Source: Chitinibacter tainanensis DSM 15459
Lineage (GTDB): Bacteria > Pseudomonadota > Gammaproteobacteria > Burkholderiales > Chitinibacteraceae
Length of the DNA stretch: 64,000 nt
Assembly (NCBI RefSeq): GCF_000429785.1
Contig: NZ_KE386951.1
Span: forward strand, 544,461-608,460
Reading direction: 5' to 3'
Position numbers and translations under genes: made by a program. Under the pieces are notes generated by a model. That model saw only the letters and a program-made list of their open reading frames with translations. It was not told where the DNA came from and did no database searches. This document shows positions 10,519 to 18,250 of the stretch, piece after piece. Each line of letters starts with the position of its first letter. Position 1 is the stretch's first letter.

Positions 10519-10693
10519 CTGTTTTGATACAATGATTTAGACTTAATTTTTAGAAAAAATCATTTCATATCAAATCAATAAGAAACATTCAAAAGTTAAA
10601 GTATTACTTTAAGTAAGTTCCTGTCTTCTGACCAAGCTTACCAAAAACCGCCTCGTTTTCCCTTATTCTTACATTTTGGACGCACTTTCCCCG
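10519..10693. other. AT-rich intergenic spacer with palindromes
   Basis: There is no convincing gene here. The stretch is clearly more AT-rich than its surroundings. It holds an 8-1-8 perfect palindrome TTAAAGTATTACTTTAA (10596-10612) and an inverted repeat AATGATTT/AAATCATT (about 10533-10565). On the minus strand these precede the terminator at 10490-10518, so a short non-coding RNA is possible but unproven. Confidence 0.5.
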
Positions 10694-10864
10694 ATGAACG
10701 GTCGCCTTTTCTCGCTCTTGCTGCTCGGTTTAATTGTGCTAATGGTGTGGCGTCACTTCGTCCGCCCCAACCGCGCGGCCATTCGGCACACCGCCCGCAC
10801 CAGTGCCATCGTGCTGTTAGTGGCTGCCACCCTCGGGCTGGGCTGGCACTTCTGGTCGCACTAA
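10694..10864 (+). CDS. Small two-helix membrane protein, unknown function
   Basis: 56 residues from ATG 10694 (a TTG six codons upstream is also in frame). Two hydrophobic stretches, LFSLLLLGLIVLMVW and a second ending LVAATLGLGWHFW, are separated by a basic loop, HFVRPNRAAIRHTAR, suggesting a hairpin in the inner membrane. I do not recognise the family. There is no strong ribosome binding site and it is isolated on the plus strand, so it could be spurious, but hydrophobic pattern and codon use look genuine. Confidence 0.5.
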   Translation: MNGRLFSLLLLGLIVLMVWRHFVRPNRAAIRHTARTSAIVLLVAATLGLGWHFWSH

Positions 10865-10871
10865 GCCGGAG

Positions 10872-11180
10872 TCAGATTTTACAGGGTATAAAGGCCCATT
10901 GCGGACGATCGGTAAGCCGCCGCCCCTGCCGCCGCCGCTCTTCGGTGCGGGTATCGAGCGGAGTTGCGCCACGCTGTTGGCGGCGCTCAATCTGCCGGCG
11001 CTCGCCGGCACGCCGCTCAATGCCGTTCCAACCACCGGAACTGGGCAACAGCTCGCCCACCGCTGCGCCGCTTAAATCATCGGGGGGCAATGGCTGGTCA
11101 TGAGGATGCAAATCGGCATACTTCTTAACTGACATGTCAGAGAAAAAGCGATTTCGCACATAGGCAGAGGTTAGCTTCAT
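10872..11180 (-). CDS. Small Arg/Glu-rich hypothetical protein with ERR repeats
   Basis: About 102 residues from ATG 11180 (MKLTSAY); an alternative start is ATG 11135 (MSVKKYAD). The C-terminal half has repeated charged motifs, GIERRAGERRQIERR and RTEERRRQGRRLTD, that look like a nucleic-acid or ribosome-binding tail. Short proteins with such ERR repeats occur in proteobacteria, but I cannot assign a function. The gene lies between the rpoH terminator and the dcw spacer. Confidence 0.55.
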   Translation of the reverse strand: MKLTSAYVRNRFFSDMSVKKYADLHPHDQPLPPDDLSGAAVGELLPSSGGWNGIERRAGERRQIERRQQRGATPLDTRTEERRRQGRRLTDRPQWAFIPCKI

Positions 11181-11258
11181 GTAAATTATCAAATCAATTC
11201 AAGCACTTAGCCAATTATCGGCAAAATACGCATTTTCTTGAAGTGATGAAGCTTACAA

Positions 11259-11287
11259 AACAAAGGGAGCCCGCGGGCTCCCTAGTT
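11259..11287 (-). terminator. rpoH rho-independent terminator
   Basis: The minus-strand hairpin GGGAGCCCGCGGGCTCCC is followed by TTTGTTTT. It lies about 40 bp after the rpoH stop codon. Confidence 0.85.
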
Positions 11288-11325
11288 ACACCATCGGCCG
11301 GACGGCCAATCGATTCAAATGCGGT

Positions 11326-12183
11326 TTATACCGTTGCGGGCAACAAAGCCTGCTTCATTTTTTGCAGCGCTTTGGCTTCAATCTGGCGAATTCGCTCGGC
11401 CGAGACTTTAAATTCAGCCGCCAAATCATGCAGCGTAGAGGATTCGCCCTCATCGGTGAGCCAGCGCGCCTCGATAATCCGGCGGCTACGCTCATCCAGG
11501 GTATCCAGTGCGGCGCTAATGCCGGTCGATTGCAGGCAATCCATATGCTGGCGCGCCAGCACCGCAGTCGGCTCGCTGTGATGATCGGCCAGCCAGTCGA
11601 TCGGCGCAAAACCTTCGTCATCGCCTTCATCGGCGACCAGCGCGACATCTTGCCCGCTCATGCGGGTTTCCATCTCAAGCACTTCTTCGGGCTTCACACC
11701 CAAATCGTCAGCGATTTCCTGCGCTTGCTTGTGCGTTAGCGCGGCAAAGCTGCTTTTCATCGAGCGCAGATTAAAAAACAATTTGCGCTGGGCTTTCGTG
11801 GTCGCTACCCGCACCAGACGCCAGTTGCGCAAGATGTATTCGTGAATCTCGGCTTTGATCCAGTGCACGGCAAAAGAGTACAGGCGCACGCCACGGCTGG
11901 GCTCGAAGCGTTTCACGGCTTTCATCAAGCCAATATTGCCTTCCTGAATCAGATCGGCTTGCGGCAGGCCATAACCGCTATAACCGCGGGCAATCGATAC
12001 CACCACGCGCAAGTGCGAGAGCACGAGCTGGCGGGCGGCCTCGAGGTCATTTTGCTCTTGATGGCGGCTAGCCAGATCGTATTCTTCTTCCGGCGTGAGC
12101 ATCGGAAATGCGTTAACACGCTGAACATAGCGCTCGATACTATCGCCGACCGCTAGAGTCGGTAGCGCCAGGGCTGTGCTCAT
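11326..12183 (-). CDS. rpoH: RpoH, RNA polymerase sigma-32 (heat shock sigma factor)
   Basis: Alternative sigma factor that directs RNA polymerase to heat shock promoters. The 285-residue protein has region 1.2/2.1 (LTPEEEYDLA), region 2.4 (YSFAVHWIKAEIHEYILRNW), the RpoH box QRKLFFNLR that distinguishes sigma-32 from other sigmas, and region 4.2 with the helix-turn-helix (VSAERIRQIEAKALQKMK). ATG 12183 follows a GGAGATC ribosome binding site. Transcription probably starts at a promoter overlapped by a perfect CIRCE operator, so HrcA is the likely repressor. Confidence 0.96.
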   Translation of the reverse strand: MSTALALPTLAVGDSIERYVQRVNAFPMLTPEEEYDLASRHQEQNDLEAARQLVLSHLRVVVSIARGYSGYGLPQADLIQEGNIGLMKAVKRFEPSRGVRLYSFAVHWIKAEIHEYILRNWRLVRVATTKAQRKLFFNLRSMKSSFAALTHKQAQEIADDLGVKPEEVLEMETRMSGQDVALVADEGDDEGFAPIDWLADHHSEPTAVLARQHMDCLQSTGISAALDTLDERSRRIIEARWLTDEGESSTLHDLAAEFKVSAERIRQIEAKALQKMKQALLPATV

Positions 12184-12223
12184 GGTTAGATCTCCTGATG
12201 AAATTCATTCGCTTACTGCAATA

Positions 12224-12250
12224 TTAGCACTCATACCATGGGAGTGCTAA
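12224..12250 (-). promoter_or_regulatory. CIRCE operator (HrcA site) upstream of rpoH
   Basis: The sequence is TTAGCACTC, nine bases, GAGTGCTAA: an exact match to the CIRCE consensus TTAGCACTC-N9-GAGTGCTAA. It ends about 40 bp before the rpoH ATG and overlaps the -10 of a predicted promoter. Confidence 0.95.
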
Positions 12251-12258
12251 TGGTGCAA
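12230..12258 (-). promoter_or_regulatory. Probable rpoH sigma-70 promoter
   Basis: Minus strand TTGCAC (12258-12253), a 17-base spacer and TATGAG (12235-12230). The CIRCE arms cover the spacer and -10, so HrcA binding would block polymerase. Confidence 0.6.
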
Positions 12259-12507
12259 GAAGTTCACTGATTCAATCACATGCCCGCTTAGCATGCACGG
12301 TAATTATTACTATCTGATTGATAGCTTGCGCCAATCGGGATGGCTGGGGCGGGAATTAAGCCTAACGGTCATGGGCTCATTGCGCTAGCGTCCAGCCCAC
12401 AGCTCACTGAAGCAACCCGAGCGCAGCAAGTCCGAACAACTAAGCACAGGGCATTGCTCTACAAGCCTTTAAATAAAAGAGCTAGAAGGAAATACCCCAG
12501 GGCCAAT
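12259..12507. other. Spacer between rpoH and the sbtAB pair
   Basis: About 250 bp without a convincing gene. It holds further upstream DNA of rpoH and the 3' flank of the bicarbonate transporter operon. I see no clear terminator with a T run. Confidence 0.4.
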
Positions 12508-12813
12508 TTAGAACTTATCCGCGCGCAGCACGCGCACCTCAGACAGCCACTGCACCAGCGCATAGTGCTGGCCGTATTCCAGCTGGATTTCCTCGGCCAA
12601 AGCTTCGGCCGTGGCGGTACTGGCGATCAGCTCGATCTGGATATTTTCGTTAGCATCAAAGCTGCCGCGCTTTTCGCCGTGAGCGCCCTTGCCGCGGGCC
12701 GCTACGATGGTCCAGCCGCGAATTTTGCGCGCCTCGAATAATTCAACCAGATCATTTTCCAGCAGCGCTTCGGTCACGATGGTCAGCATGGATTTGGAAT
12801 GAAACTGCATCAT
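12508..12813 (-). CDS. PII-like (SbtB-type) signalling protein
   Basis: 101-residue protein with a PII-like ferredoxin fold: a beta strand at the N-terminus (SKSMLTIVTEALLENDLVELF), a T-loop-like segment (GWTIVAARGKGAHGEKRG) and a second half, IQIELIASTATAEALAEEIQ. In cyanobacteria the SbtB protein binds adenine nucleotides and regulates SbtA by contact; here the gene directly follows an SbtA-family permease (about 7 bp apart), which is the main support. There is no C-terminal CGxxC redox loop. The nucleotide bound is not readable from sequence. Confidence 0.75.
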   Translation of the reverse strand: MMQFHSKSMLTIVTEALLENDLVELFEARKIRGWTIVAARGKGAHGEKRGSFDANENIQIELIASTATAEALAEEIQLEYGQHYALVQWLSEVRVLRADKF

Positions 12814-12819
12814 GACTCC

Positions 12820-13764
12820 TTAGGCTACCCAATGGGCAAATTGGTAATAGAGCGGAACGCCGATCAATAAATTAAATGGAAAGGTAATCCCCAGCGCCGC
12901 GCCCAGCGACAGCGCCGGGTTGGCCTGCGGCACGGCCATCCGCATGGCGGCTGGCGCGGCAATATAACTGGCCGATGCGGCCAACAGCGCCAGCAGGGTT
13001 ACGCCGCCCACCGACAAGCCCAGCAAATGCCCCACGCCAATGCCGATCCAGCTCAGGCACAGCGGCAAGCCAATCCCCGCCAGCAGGATAAACCAGCCTT
13101 GCTGGCGCAGCGCGCCAAATTTCCCTGCCACCACCAGGCCCATCTCAAGCAAGAACAAGGTCAGCACGGGCTTGAATAAATCCAGATACAGCCGATCCAG
13201 CGGCTTAATGCCTTCTGGGCCAGCCAAAAGGCCAATCAGCAAGCCGCCCATCAGCAGCACAATGCTCTTGCCCAGCAGTACTTCATGCAGCAATTTACCC
13301 CAGCCGTGGCCACTACCTTTACCGGCCTGATTCGCACCCTGCCGCGCCAGAATCACCCCAACGATCAGCGCCGGCATTTCCAGCAAGACCAGAAACAGCG
13401 TGGTTTGTGATTCGTGACTCACCCCCAGCCGCGAGAGATAGGCCACGCCCACGGCATAGGTCACCACCGATACCGAGCCATAATGGGCCGACATACTGGC
13501 GGCATCCACCTGACTAAATTTCAGCCGCAATACCGGGTACACCAAGAGCGGAATCACAAACCCCATCGCCAGCACCAGCAAAGCCTGCGGCAGCACTTGC
13601 AAAAAGGGCTGTTTTGCGAGCTCCAGCCCGCCTTTAATCCCGATGGCCAGCAGTAGAAACACCGACAAGGTGTCGTACAGCGCGCTGGGCAGCTTTAAAT
13701 CGGACTTCGCCAAGCCGGCCAACAGGCCGAGCAGGAAAAAGAGCACTACCGGATCCATCTGCAT
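12820..13764 (-). CDS. SbtA-family sodium-dependent bicarbonate transporter
   Basis: 314-residue membrane protein with about ten helices in two inverted halves, matching the SbtA (DUF897) family of Na+/HCO3- symporters. Characteristic stretches are KSDLKLPSALYDTLSVFLLLAIG at the N-terminus (shown in part), SAHYGSVSVVTYAVG in the middle and ASASYIAAPAAMRMAVP near the C-terminus. It is cotranscribed with the PII-like gene behind it. In a heterotroph it may feed carboxylases with bicarbonate; the substrate is inferred from the family only. Confidence 0.82.
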   Translation of the reverse strand: MQMDPVVLFFLLGLLAGLAKSDLKLPSALYDTLSVFLLLAIGIKGGLELAKQPFLQVLPQALLVLAMGFVIPLLVYPVLRLKFSQVDAASMSAHYGSVSVVTYAVGVAYLSRLGVSHESQTTLFLVLLEMPALIVGVILARQGANQAGKGSGHGWGKLLHEVLLGKSIVLLMGGLLIGLLAGPEGIKPLDRLYLDLFKPVLTLFLLEMGLVVAGKFGALRQQGWFILLAGIGLPLCLSWIGIGVGHLLGLSVGGVTLLALLAASASYIAAPAAMRMAVPQANPALSLGAALGITFPFNLLIGVPLYYQFAHWVA

Positions 13765-13801
13765 GTAGATTTATTTCACCTTTTTTAGATATGGGTGCGA
13801 A

Positions 13802-13870
13802 TTTACTACATTTCACCCCAAGAAAAAACGCCTAAAAACAATGTGGTTTTGTTTGAAGCTACGTAGTAAA
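13802..13870. promoter_or_regulatory. Inverted repeat between sbtA-like and dedA-like genes
   Basis: TTTACTAC (13802-13809) and GTAGTAAA (13863-13870) form a perfect 8-bp inverted repeat 53 bp apart in an AT-rich intergenic stretch. TACATTTCA also occurs twice as a direct repeat (from 13807 and 13872). It could be an operator for the divergent genes; no regulator is identified. Confidence 0.4.
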
Positions 13871-13957
13871 AATACATTTCATGCCAAATGAATGCCGCAT
13901 GGAACCTTTCCCAGCCTGCGCTCTCCAAGTTGCGATTTTTCTACTGCAGACCACCCG

Positions 13958-14710
13958 ATGAGCGATTGGCTAACCCTACTGCTGCAACAGGCCCAAGATT
14001 ACGCCTTGGTTTTACTTTTTGTACTGGTGTTGGCCGAGTCCACCGCCATTCTAGGTCTGCTGATCCCAGGCACGGTGCTAATGCTGGCCATGGGCGCGAT
14101 GATCGGTCAGGGCAAAATGGATTTCTGGGCCGCCTGCGCGGTGGGTTTCGTGGCCGCCCTGATTGGCGACGGGGTGTCGTACTGGTTGGGCTATCGCCAC
14201 CGGCAGTGGCTGCAGCGGCTACCGATCTTGCAACAGCAGCGCAAGCTGCTGGTGCAGGCCAAAATGGTGTTGCGCCAACATGGCCCGGTGGGGATTTTTG
14301 CCGGACGCTTTATCGGACCCACCCGCCCAGTGCTGCCGCTGGTGGCCGGCATGCTAGCCATGCCGCGTCGACGCTTTGCCCCGGCGTGCGTGGTGGCCTG
14401 CCTGCTGTGGACACCTGCATTTCTATTGCCGGGGATTCTGGCGGGCGCCAGTGTTGGGCTGGCCGAACAAGGGGTACTGGGCTTTCCAGCGCTCCTCACG
14501 GCAGCTTTGTGCGCCGTGGCGCTGGCCATTTGGCTGAACTGGCAAAGCGGGCTGCAGCTTTGGCAGCACGGCCGCTGGCAAGCGCTGCCCCGCCACCTGC
14601 GCTGGGGCACGCCGAGTAGCGGCTTGGCGGTGATCGGCTTAGGCTGGCTGCTGCTCACTCACCCGCAGGCCGGCCCCTACGGCGCGCGGCTGTGGGCAGT
14701 AATGAGCTAA
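13958..14710 (+). CDS. DedA family (SNARE-associated/VTT) inner-membrane protein
   Basis: 250-residue membrane protein of the DedA family, linked in other bacteria to undecaprenyl phosphate or phospholipid flipping and membrane homeostasis. It shows the amphipathic loop LVLAESTAILGLLIPGTVLM, the GDGVSYWLGYRHG-like motif (here GDGVSYWLGYRH) and the FAGRFIGPTRPVLPLVAGM signature with the conserved arginines. The frame is open from 13892, but the family start is ATG 13958 (MSDWLTLLLQQAQDY). Confidence 0.88.
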   Translation: MSDWLTLLLQQAQDYALVLLFVLVLAESTAILGLLIPGTVLMLAMGAMIGQGKMDFWAACAVGFVAALIGDGVSYWLGYRHRQWLQRLPILQQQRKLLVQAKMVLRQHGPVGIFAGRFIGPTRPVLPLVAGMLAMPRRRFAPACVVACLLWTPAFLLPGILAGASVGLAEQGVLGFPALLTAALCAVALAIWLNWQSGLQLWQHGRWQALPRHLRWGTPSSGLAVIGLGWLLLTHPQAGPYGARLWAVMS

Positions 14711-14715
14711 CAACA

Positions 14716-14773
14716 AGGGGTATTTTCCTGCGAGCCATGGTTTATATGGCCCACAATAAAATACCCCTTTATC
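14716..14773. terminator. Long bidirectional hairpin between convergent genes
   Basis: Perfect outer stem AAGGGGTATTTT/AAAATACCCCTT with an inner stem GCCAT/ATGGC, placed between dedA (plus) and the TPR gene (minus). T runs flank both sides, so it can terminate both transcripts. Confidence 0.75.
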
Positions 14774-14798
14774 AAATCAAAAACGCACCCGCTTGCGC

Positions 14799-15866
14799 TT
14801 AGGCCACCAACTGCTCCAGCTCATGCACCCGCAGCTGCAGCGAGTTGCGCTTGAATGCGGCCAGGCGTTTGTTCATCACCTGATTGAGTAGCTCATCAGC
14901 CAAATCGAAATGCAAAGTCCAGTGGCGGAATTCGCGCTCGGTTTGCCCCAGCGCCTGATAGCAGCGCGCCAGCCCATGATGCGCTTGCATCACGAGATAG
15001 CGGTAGGAATTCGGGGTGGCACTGGCGATCTCTAACGCCTGCTGCATAAAGTACATCGCTTTATGCGGCTCATGCAGATCCAGCGAGACCTCACCCAAGC
15101 CAATCATAGTGACTGATTTGCCCCAGAAATTACTACTGTGGGCATTGAGCAGCAGCGCGCGTTTGAATTGCTCTTGCGCCCCGCGCAAATCGCCCGCCGC
15201 ACGCAGCAAATAGCCGCGGTAGTAGTAGATTTCCGGCTCGTACTCGCAAAAGGCCACATCCTGCAACAAGGCTTCGGCCTGATCCAGATAGTCATGCGCG
15301 CCCGGGTAATCGCGATGTTGATAGCAATACGAGGCCTGATTGATCAACAAACAGACTTTCGGATTGATCAGCGCCACCGCCTGCAAAGCTTCGCTGGCTT
15401 TATCGGTGTATTGCAGGCTGGAGGTCGGGTCTTCAAAAGTCCAAAAAAGCTTGCCGACGCCGATATAGCCATAGGCTCGCGCCAGCGGTAAATCTTGATC
15501 GATCCCGGCCTCTAAGAGCTGCAGCCAGTAGCTCATGGCCACATCATATTGGCCAATGCCATACATGATGTCGCTGTAGCAGTTCATCGCCTCGACCCAG
15601 CCTGCGGTTTGCCCGGCGGCACGGGTAAGATCAATCGCCTGCAGGGCGGTGACTTCGATTTGATCGAGAGTGGTGCGCGGCTGGGCGCGGTAGGCTTGCA
15701 AGCGGGTGAGCCAAGCTTGGGCTTCTAACTCCCCATAGCCCAGGGCTTGCGCCCGGTCGGCGGCCTGATTGGCCAATTCAACGGCTTGCGCCGGGCTGGA
15801 ATGCACCAGCGTTTGTGCGATATCTAATAGTTCGATGACCTGATTGCGGACATTGTAGTGACCCAT
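14799..15866 (-). CDS. TPR-repeat protein, unknown partner
   Basis: 355 residues made almost entirely of tetratricopeptide-like helical pairs, for example AVELANQAADRAQALGYGE, RAYGYIGVGKLFW, YYYRGYLLRAAGDLRGAQEQ and GLARCYQALGQTEREFRHW. It ends in a short coiled-coil-like segment, LQLRVHELEQLV. There is no signal peptide, so it is cytoplasmic. This arrangement resembles the N-terminal sensor half of TPR-GGDEF proteins, but no GGDEF domain follows: the frame ends just after the coiled coil at a normal terminator. Confidence 0.75.
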   Translation of the reverse strand: MGHYNVRNQVIELLDIAQTLVHSSPAQAVELANQAADRAQALGYGELEAQAWLTRLQAYRAQPRTTLDQIEVTALQAIDLTRAAGQTAGWVEAMNCYSDIMYGIGQYDVAMSYWLQLLEAGIDQDLPLARAYGYIGVGKLFWTFEDPTSSLQYTDKASEALQAVALINPKVCLLINQASYCYQHRDYPGAHDYLDQAEALLQDVAFCEYEPEIYYYRGYLLRAAGDLRGAQEQFKRALLLNAHSSNFWGKSVTMIGLGEVSLDLHEPHKAMYFMQQALEIASATPNSYRYLVMQAHHGLARCYQALGQTEREFRHWTLHFDLADELLNQVMNKRLAAFKRNSLQLRVHELEQLVA

Positions 15867-15960
15867 TGCTGCCTCCTCACGGGTGAGACTGACGCACGAT
15901 CTCCCCGCCTTACTGCTTTTTTATTAAAATATTAGTGCTTACTGAATTATAAGGCGACAA

Positions 15961-15983
15961 AAAAGCGGGCATAAAGCCCGCTT
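15961..15983 (-). terminator. Ferredoxin gene terminator
   Basis: Minus strand AAGCGGGC, loop TTTAT, GCCCGCTT then T run, about 25 bp after the ferredoxin stop. Confidence 0.88.
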
Positions 15984-16005
15984 GTCAGCTGCATAGGGCG
16001 CTCAA

Positions 16006-16269
<264 letters not shown>

Positions 16270-16336
16270 TTAACAAAACAATCGAAAAACTAGATATGCG
16301 GAATTCTCCCACTTTCATGCGGGAAGAACAACTTTC

Positions 16337-16978
16337 CTATGCAGATTCAGTGCTGTTTTCTGCATCCCCAGCCGCCGCACGGCAGAGTAAAGCATACCGC
16401 ACCGTGCCGGCTTTGCCTTCGCGCAAGATCTCCCAGCCGCTTAGATCGGGCAGCGTTTCGCATTCAATATACACCCGCGCCCGCTCGCTCAGATGGGGCG
16501 GCAACAGCGCCAATGTATCGGCCAGCAAGGTGCTGGCAAAGGGTGGATCAAGAAACACCAGATCAAACGCTTGCCGATTCTGGCTTAAAAAACGCTGCGC
16601 ATCGGCGTTCAACAGCTGAATCTCGCGCGCACCCAGCGTTTGCTGGCTGGACTGCAAGGCCTGATACACCGGCCGGGCCATTTCGACCATCACCACTTGT
16701 TTGGCATGGCGGCTGGCGGCTTCAAAACCTAGCCCGCCGCTGCCGGCAAACAGATCCAAGCAGTGCCAACCCGTGAGGTCTTGCCCCAGCCAGTTGAACA
16801 GCGTTTCGCGCACGCGGTCGGGGGTGGGGCGCAGGCCCAGTGAATCGGGAAACTTCAGGATACGGCGCCGGTATTGGCCGCCAATAATACGCACCTGATT
16901 TTTGTGCTGTGCGGACACGGCTGCTCCAGTTAAAATCTCGCAAATAGATTCGTATTTTCCGCGATTTGCAGGAATCAA
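16337..16978 (-). CDS. rsmD: RsmD, 16S rRNA (guanine966-N2)-methyltransferase
   Basis: SAM-dependent methyltransferase acting on G966 of 16S rRNA. It has the family start VRIIGGQYRRRILKFP, the segment RPTPDRVRETLFNWL, the SAM loop LDLFAGSGGLGFEAASR and the catalytic LDPPF. The frame opens at ATG 16978, but GTG 16918 (SAQHKNQVRIIGG) gives a length closer to the family and leaves room for the promoter shared with divergent ftsY, so the start is uncertain. Confidence 0.9.
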   Translation of the reverse strand: MIPANRGKYESICEILTGAAVSAQHKNQVRIIGGQYRRRILKFPDSLGLRPTPDRVRETLFNWLGQDLTGWHCLDLFAGSGGLGFEAASRHAKQVVMVEMARPVYQALQSSQQTLGAREIQLLNADAQRFLSQNRQAFDLVFLDPPFASTLLADTLALLPPHLSERARVYIECETLPDLSGWEILREGKAGTVRYALLCRAAAGDAENSTESA

Positions 16979-16987
16979 GCCAACACC

Positions 16988-18220
16988 ATGTTTAGTTTTT
17001 TTCGTAAAAAGAAGCCGGCCGACACCCCGGTAACGACTTCACCGGCCCCGGACACCACCACGCCCGCGGCGGCCAGTCCGGCGCTGAACCCGAGCGCAGC
17101 CGAGCCGATTAGCCCGCCAGCAGCCGCCAGCGAGCCCTTGCCCCATGCCGCCGTCGAGCACGCCGAGCCGGCGGCGCCGGCGCCCAGCGCAGCCCCAGAA
17201 TACCCTGCCGAGGTATCGCCTGTAGAAGCAGCTACTACACAAACTGCAGACACATACATCGAGAGCGACCCTGCTCAACTGGCACCAGTAGCGCAGCCGC
17301 AAGAAAAACCCAAGCTCTCGTGGACCGAGCGCCTGAAGCTAGGTCTGGCGAAAACCCGCGATAAACTGGGTAAAAGCCTGGCCAGCGTGTTTGGCGGCGG
17401 CAAGATCGATGACGATCTGTATGACGAGCTGGAAACCGTCTTACTCACGGCCGATATGGGCGTCGATGCCACCCAGCATTTGCTGAATGATGTGCGCGAT
17501 CGCGTGTCGCTCAAGGGCCTGAAAGACGCGGCCGAGCTCAAAGGCGCGCTGAAAGACAGCCTCACCGAGTTGATCCAGCCGCTGCAAATCCCGCTGGATG
17601 TCAGCGGGCACAAGCCGTTTATCTTGATGGTGGCGGGCGTGAATGGCGCCGGCAAAACCACCTCAATCGGCAAGCTGGCCAAGTATTTCCAAAGCCAAGG
17701 CAAATCGGTACTGCTGGCCGCTGGTGATACATTCCGCGCTGCCGCACGCGAACAGCTGGTGGTGTGGGGTGAGCGCAATGGCGTGCATGTGATTGCCCAA
17801 GAATCGGGCGACGCCGCCGCCGTGGCCTTTGACGCGGTTAACGCCGCTAAAGCGCGCGGCATTGATGTGGTGATTGTCGATACCGCCGGCCGCCTGCCCA
17901 CCCAACTGCACCTGATGGAAGAAATCAAAAAAGTAAAACGCGTGGTGCAAAAAGCCGAGCCGACTGGCCCGCATGAAGTGCTGTTGGTGCTTGATGCCAA
18001 CACCGGCCAGAATGCGCTGGCGCAAACCAAGGCTTTTGATGATGCGCTGGGCCTGACTGGGCTGGTGCTCACCAAGCTGGATGGCACGGCCAAAGGCGGC
18101 GTGATCGCCGCCATTGCCAAAAACCGCCCAGTACCGCTGCGCTTTATTGGCGTGGGTGAAGGTATTGATGATCTGCGCCCGTTTGTGGCCAAAGACTACA
18201 TCGACGCGCTGTTTGAATAG
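16988..18220 (+). CDS. ftsY: FtsY, signal recognition particle receptor
   Basis: Membrane-associated SRP GTPase that docks ribosome-nascent chain complexes at the translocon. 410 residues: a basic start (MFSFFRKKKP), an Ala/Pro/Glu-rich acidic A domain to about residue 100, then the N domain and G domain with GVNGAGKTTSIGK, DTAGRLPTQ and TKLDGTAKGG. It is divergent from rsmD, which is the usual arrangement, and leads the group towards ftsEX. Confidence 0.96.
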   Translation: MFSFFRKKKPADTPVTTSPAPDTTTPAAASPALNPSAAEPISPPAAASEPLPHAAVEHAEPAAPAPSAAPEYPAEVSPVEAATTQTADTYIESDPAQLAPVAQPQEKPKLSWTERLKLGLAKTRDKLGKSLASVFGGGKIDDDLYDELETVLLTADMGVDATQHLLNDVRDRVSLKGLKDAAELKGALKDSLTELIQPLQIPLDVSGHKPFILMVAGVNGAGKTTSIGKLAKYFQSQGKSVLLAAGDTFRAAAREQLVVWGERNGVHVIAQESGDAAAVAFDAVNAAKARGIDVVIVDTAGRLPTQLHLMEEIKKVKRVVQKAEPTGPHEVLLVLDANTGQNALAQTKAFDDALGLTGLVLTKLDGTAKGGVIAAIAKNRPVPLRFIGVGEGIDDLRPFVAKDYIDALFE

Positions 18221-18250
18221 CCGTTTCAGCCCAGCTTAAAACGCCCGCGC

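Noticed and set aside
12230..12265. Sigma-32-like promoter (CTTGCAC and CCCAT) before rpoH
   Set aside because: The spacing of about 11 bases is too short for a heat shock promoter; the sigma-70 reading with a 17-base spacer fits better.
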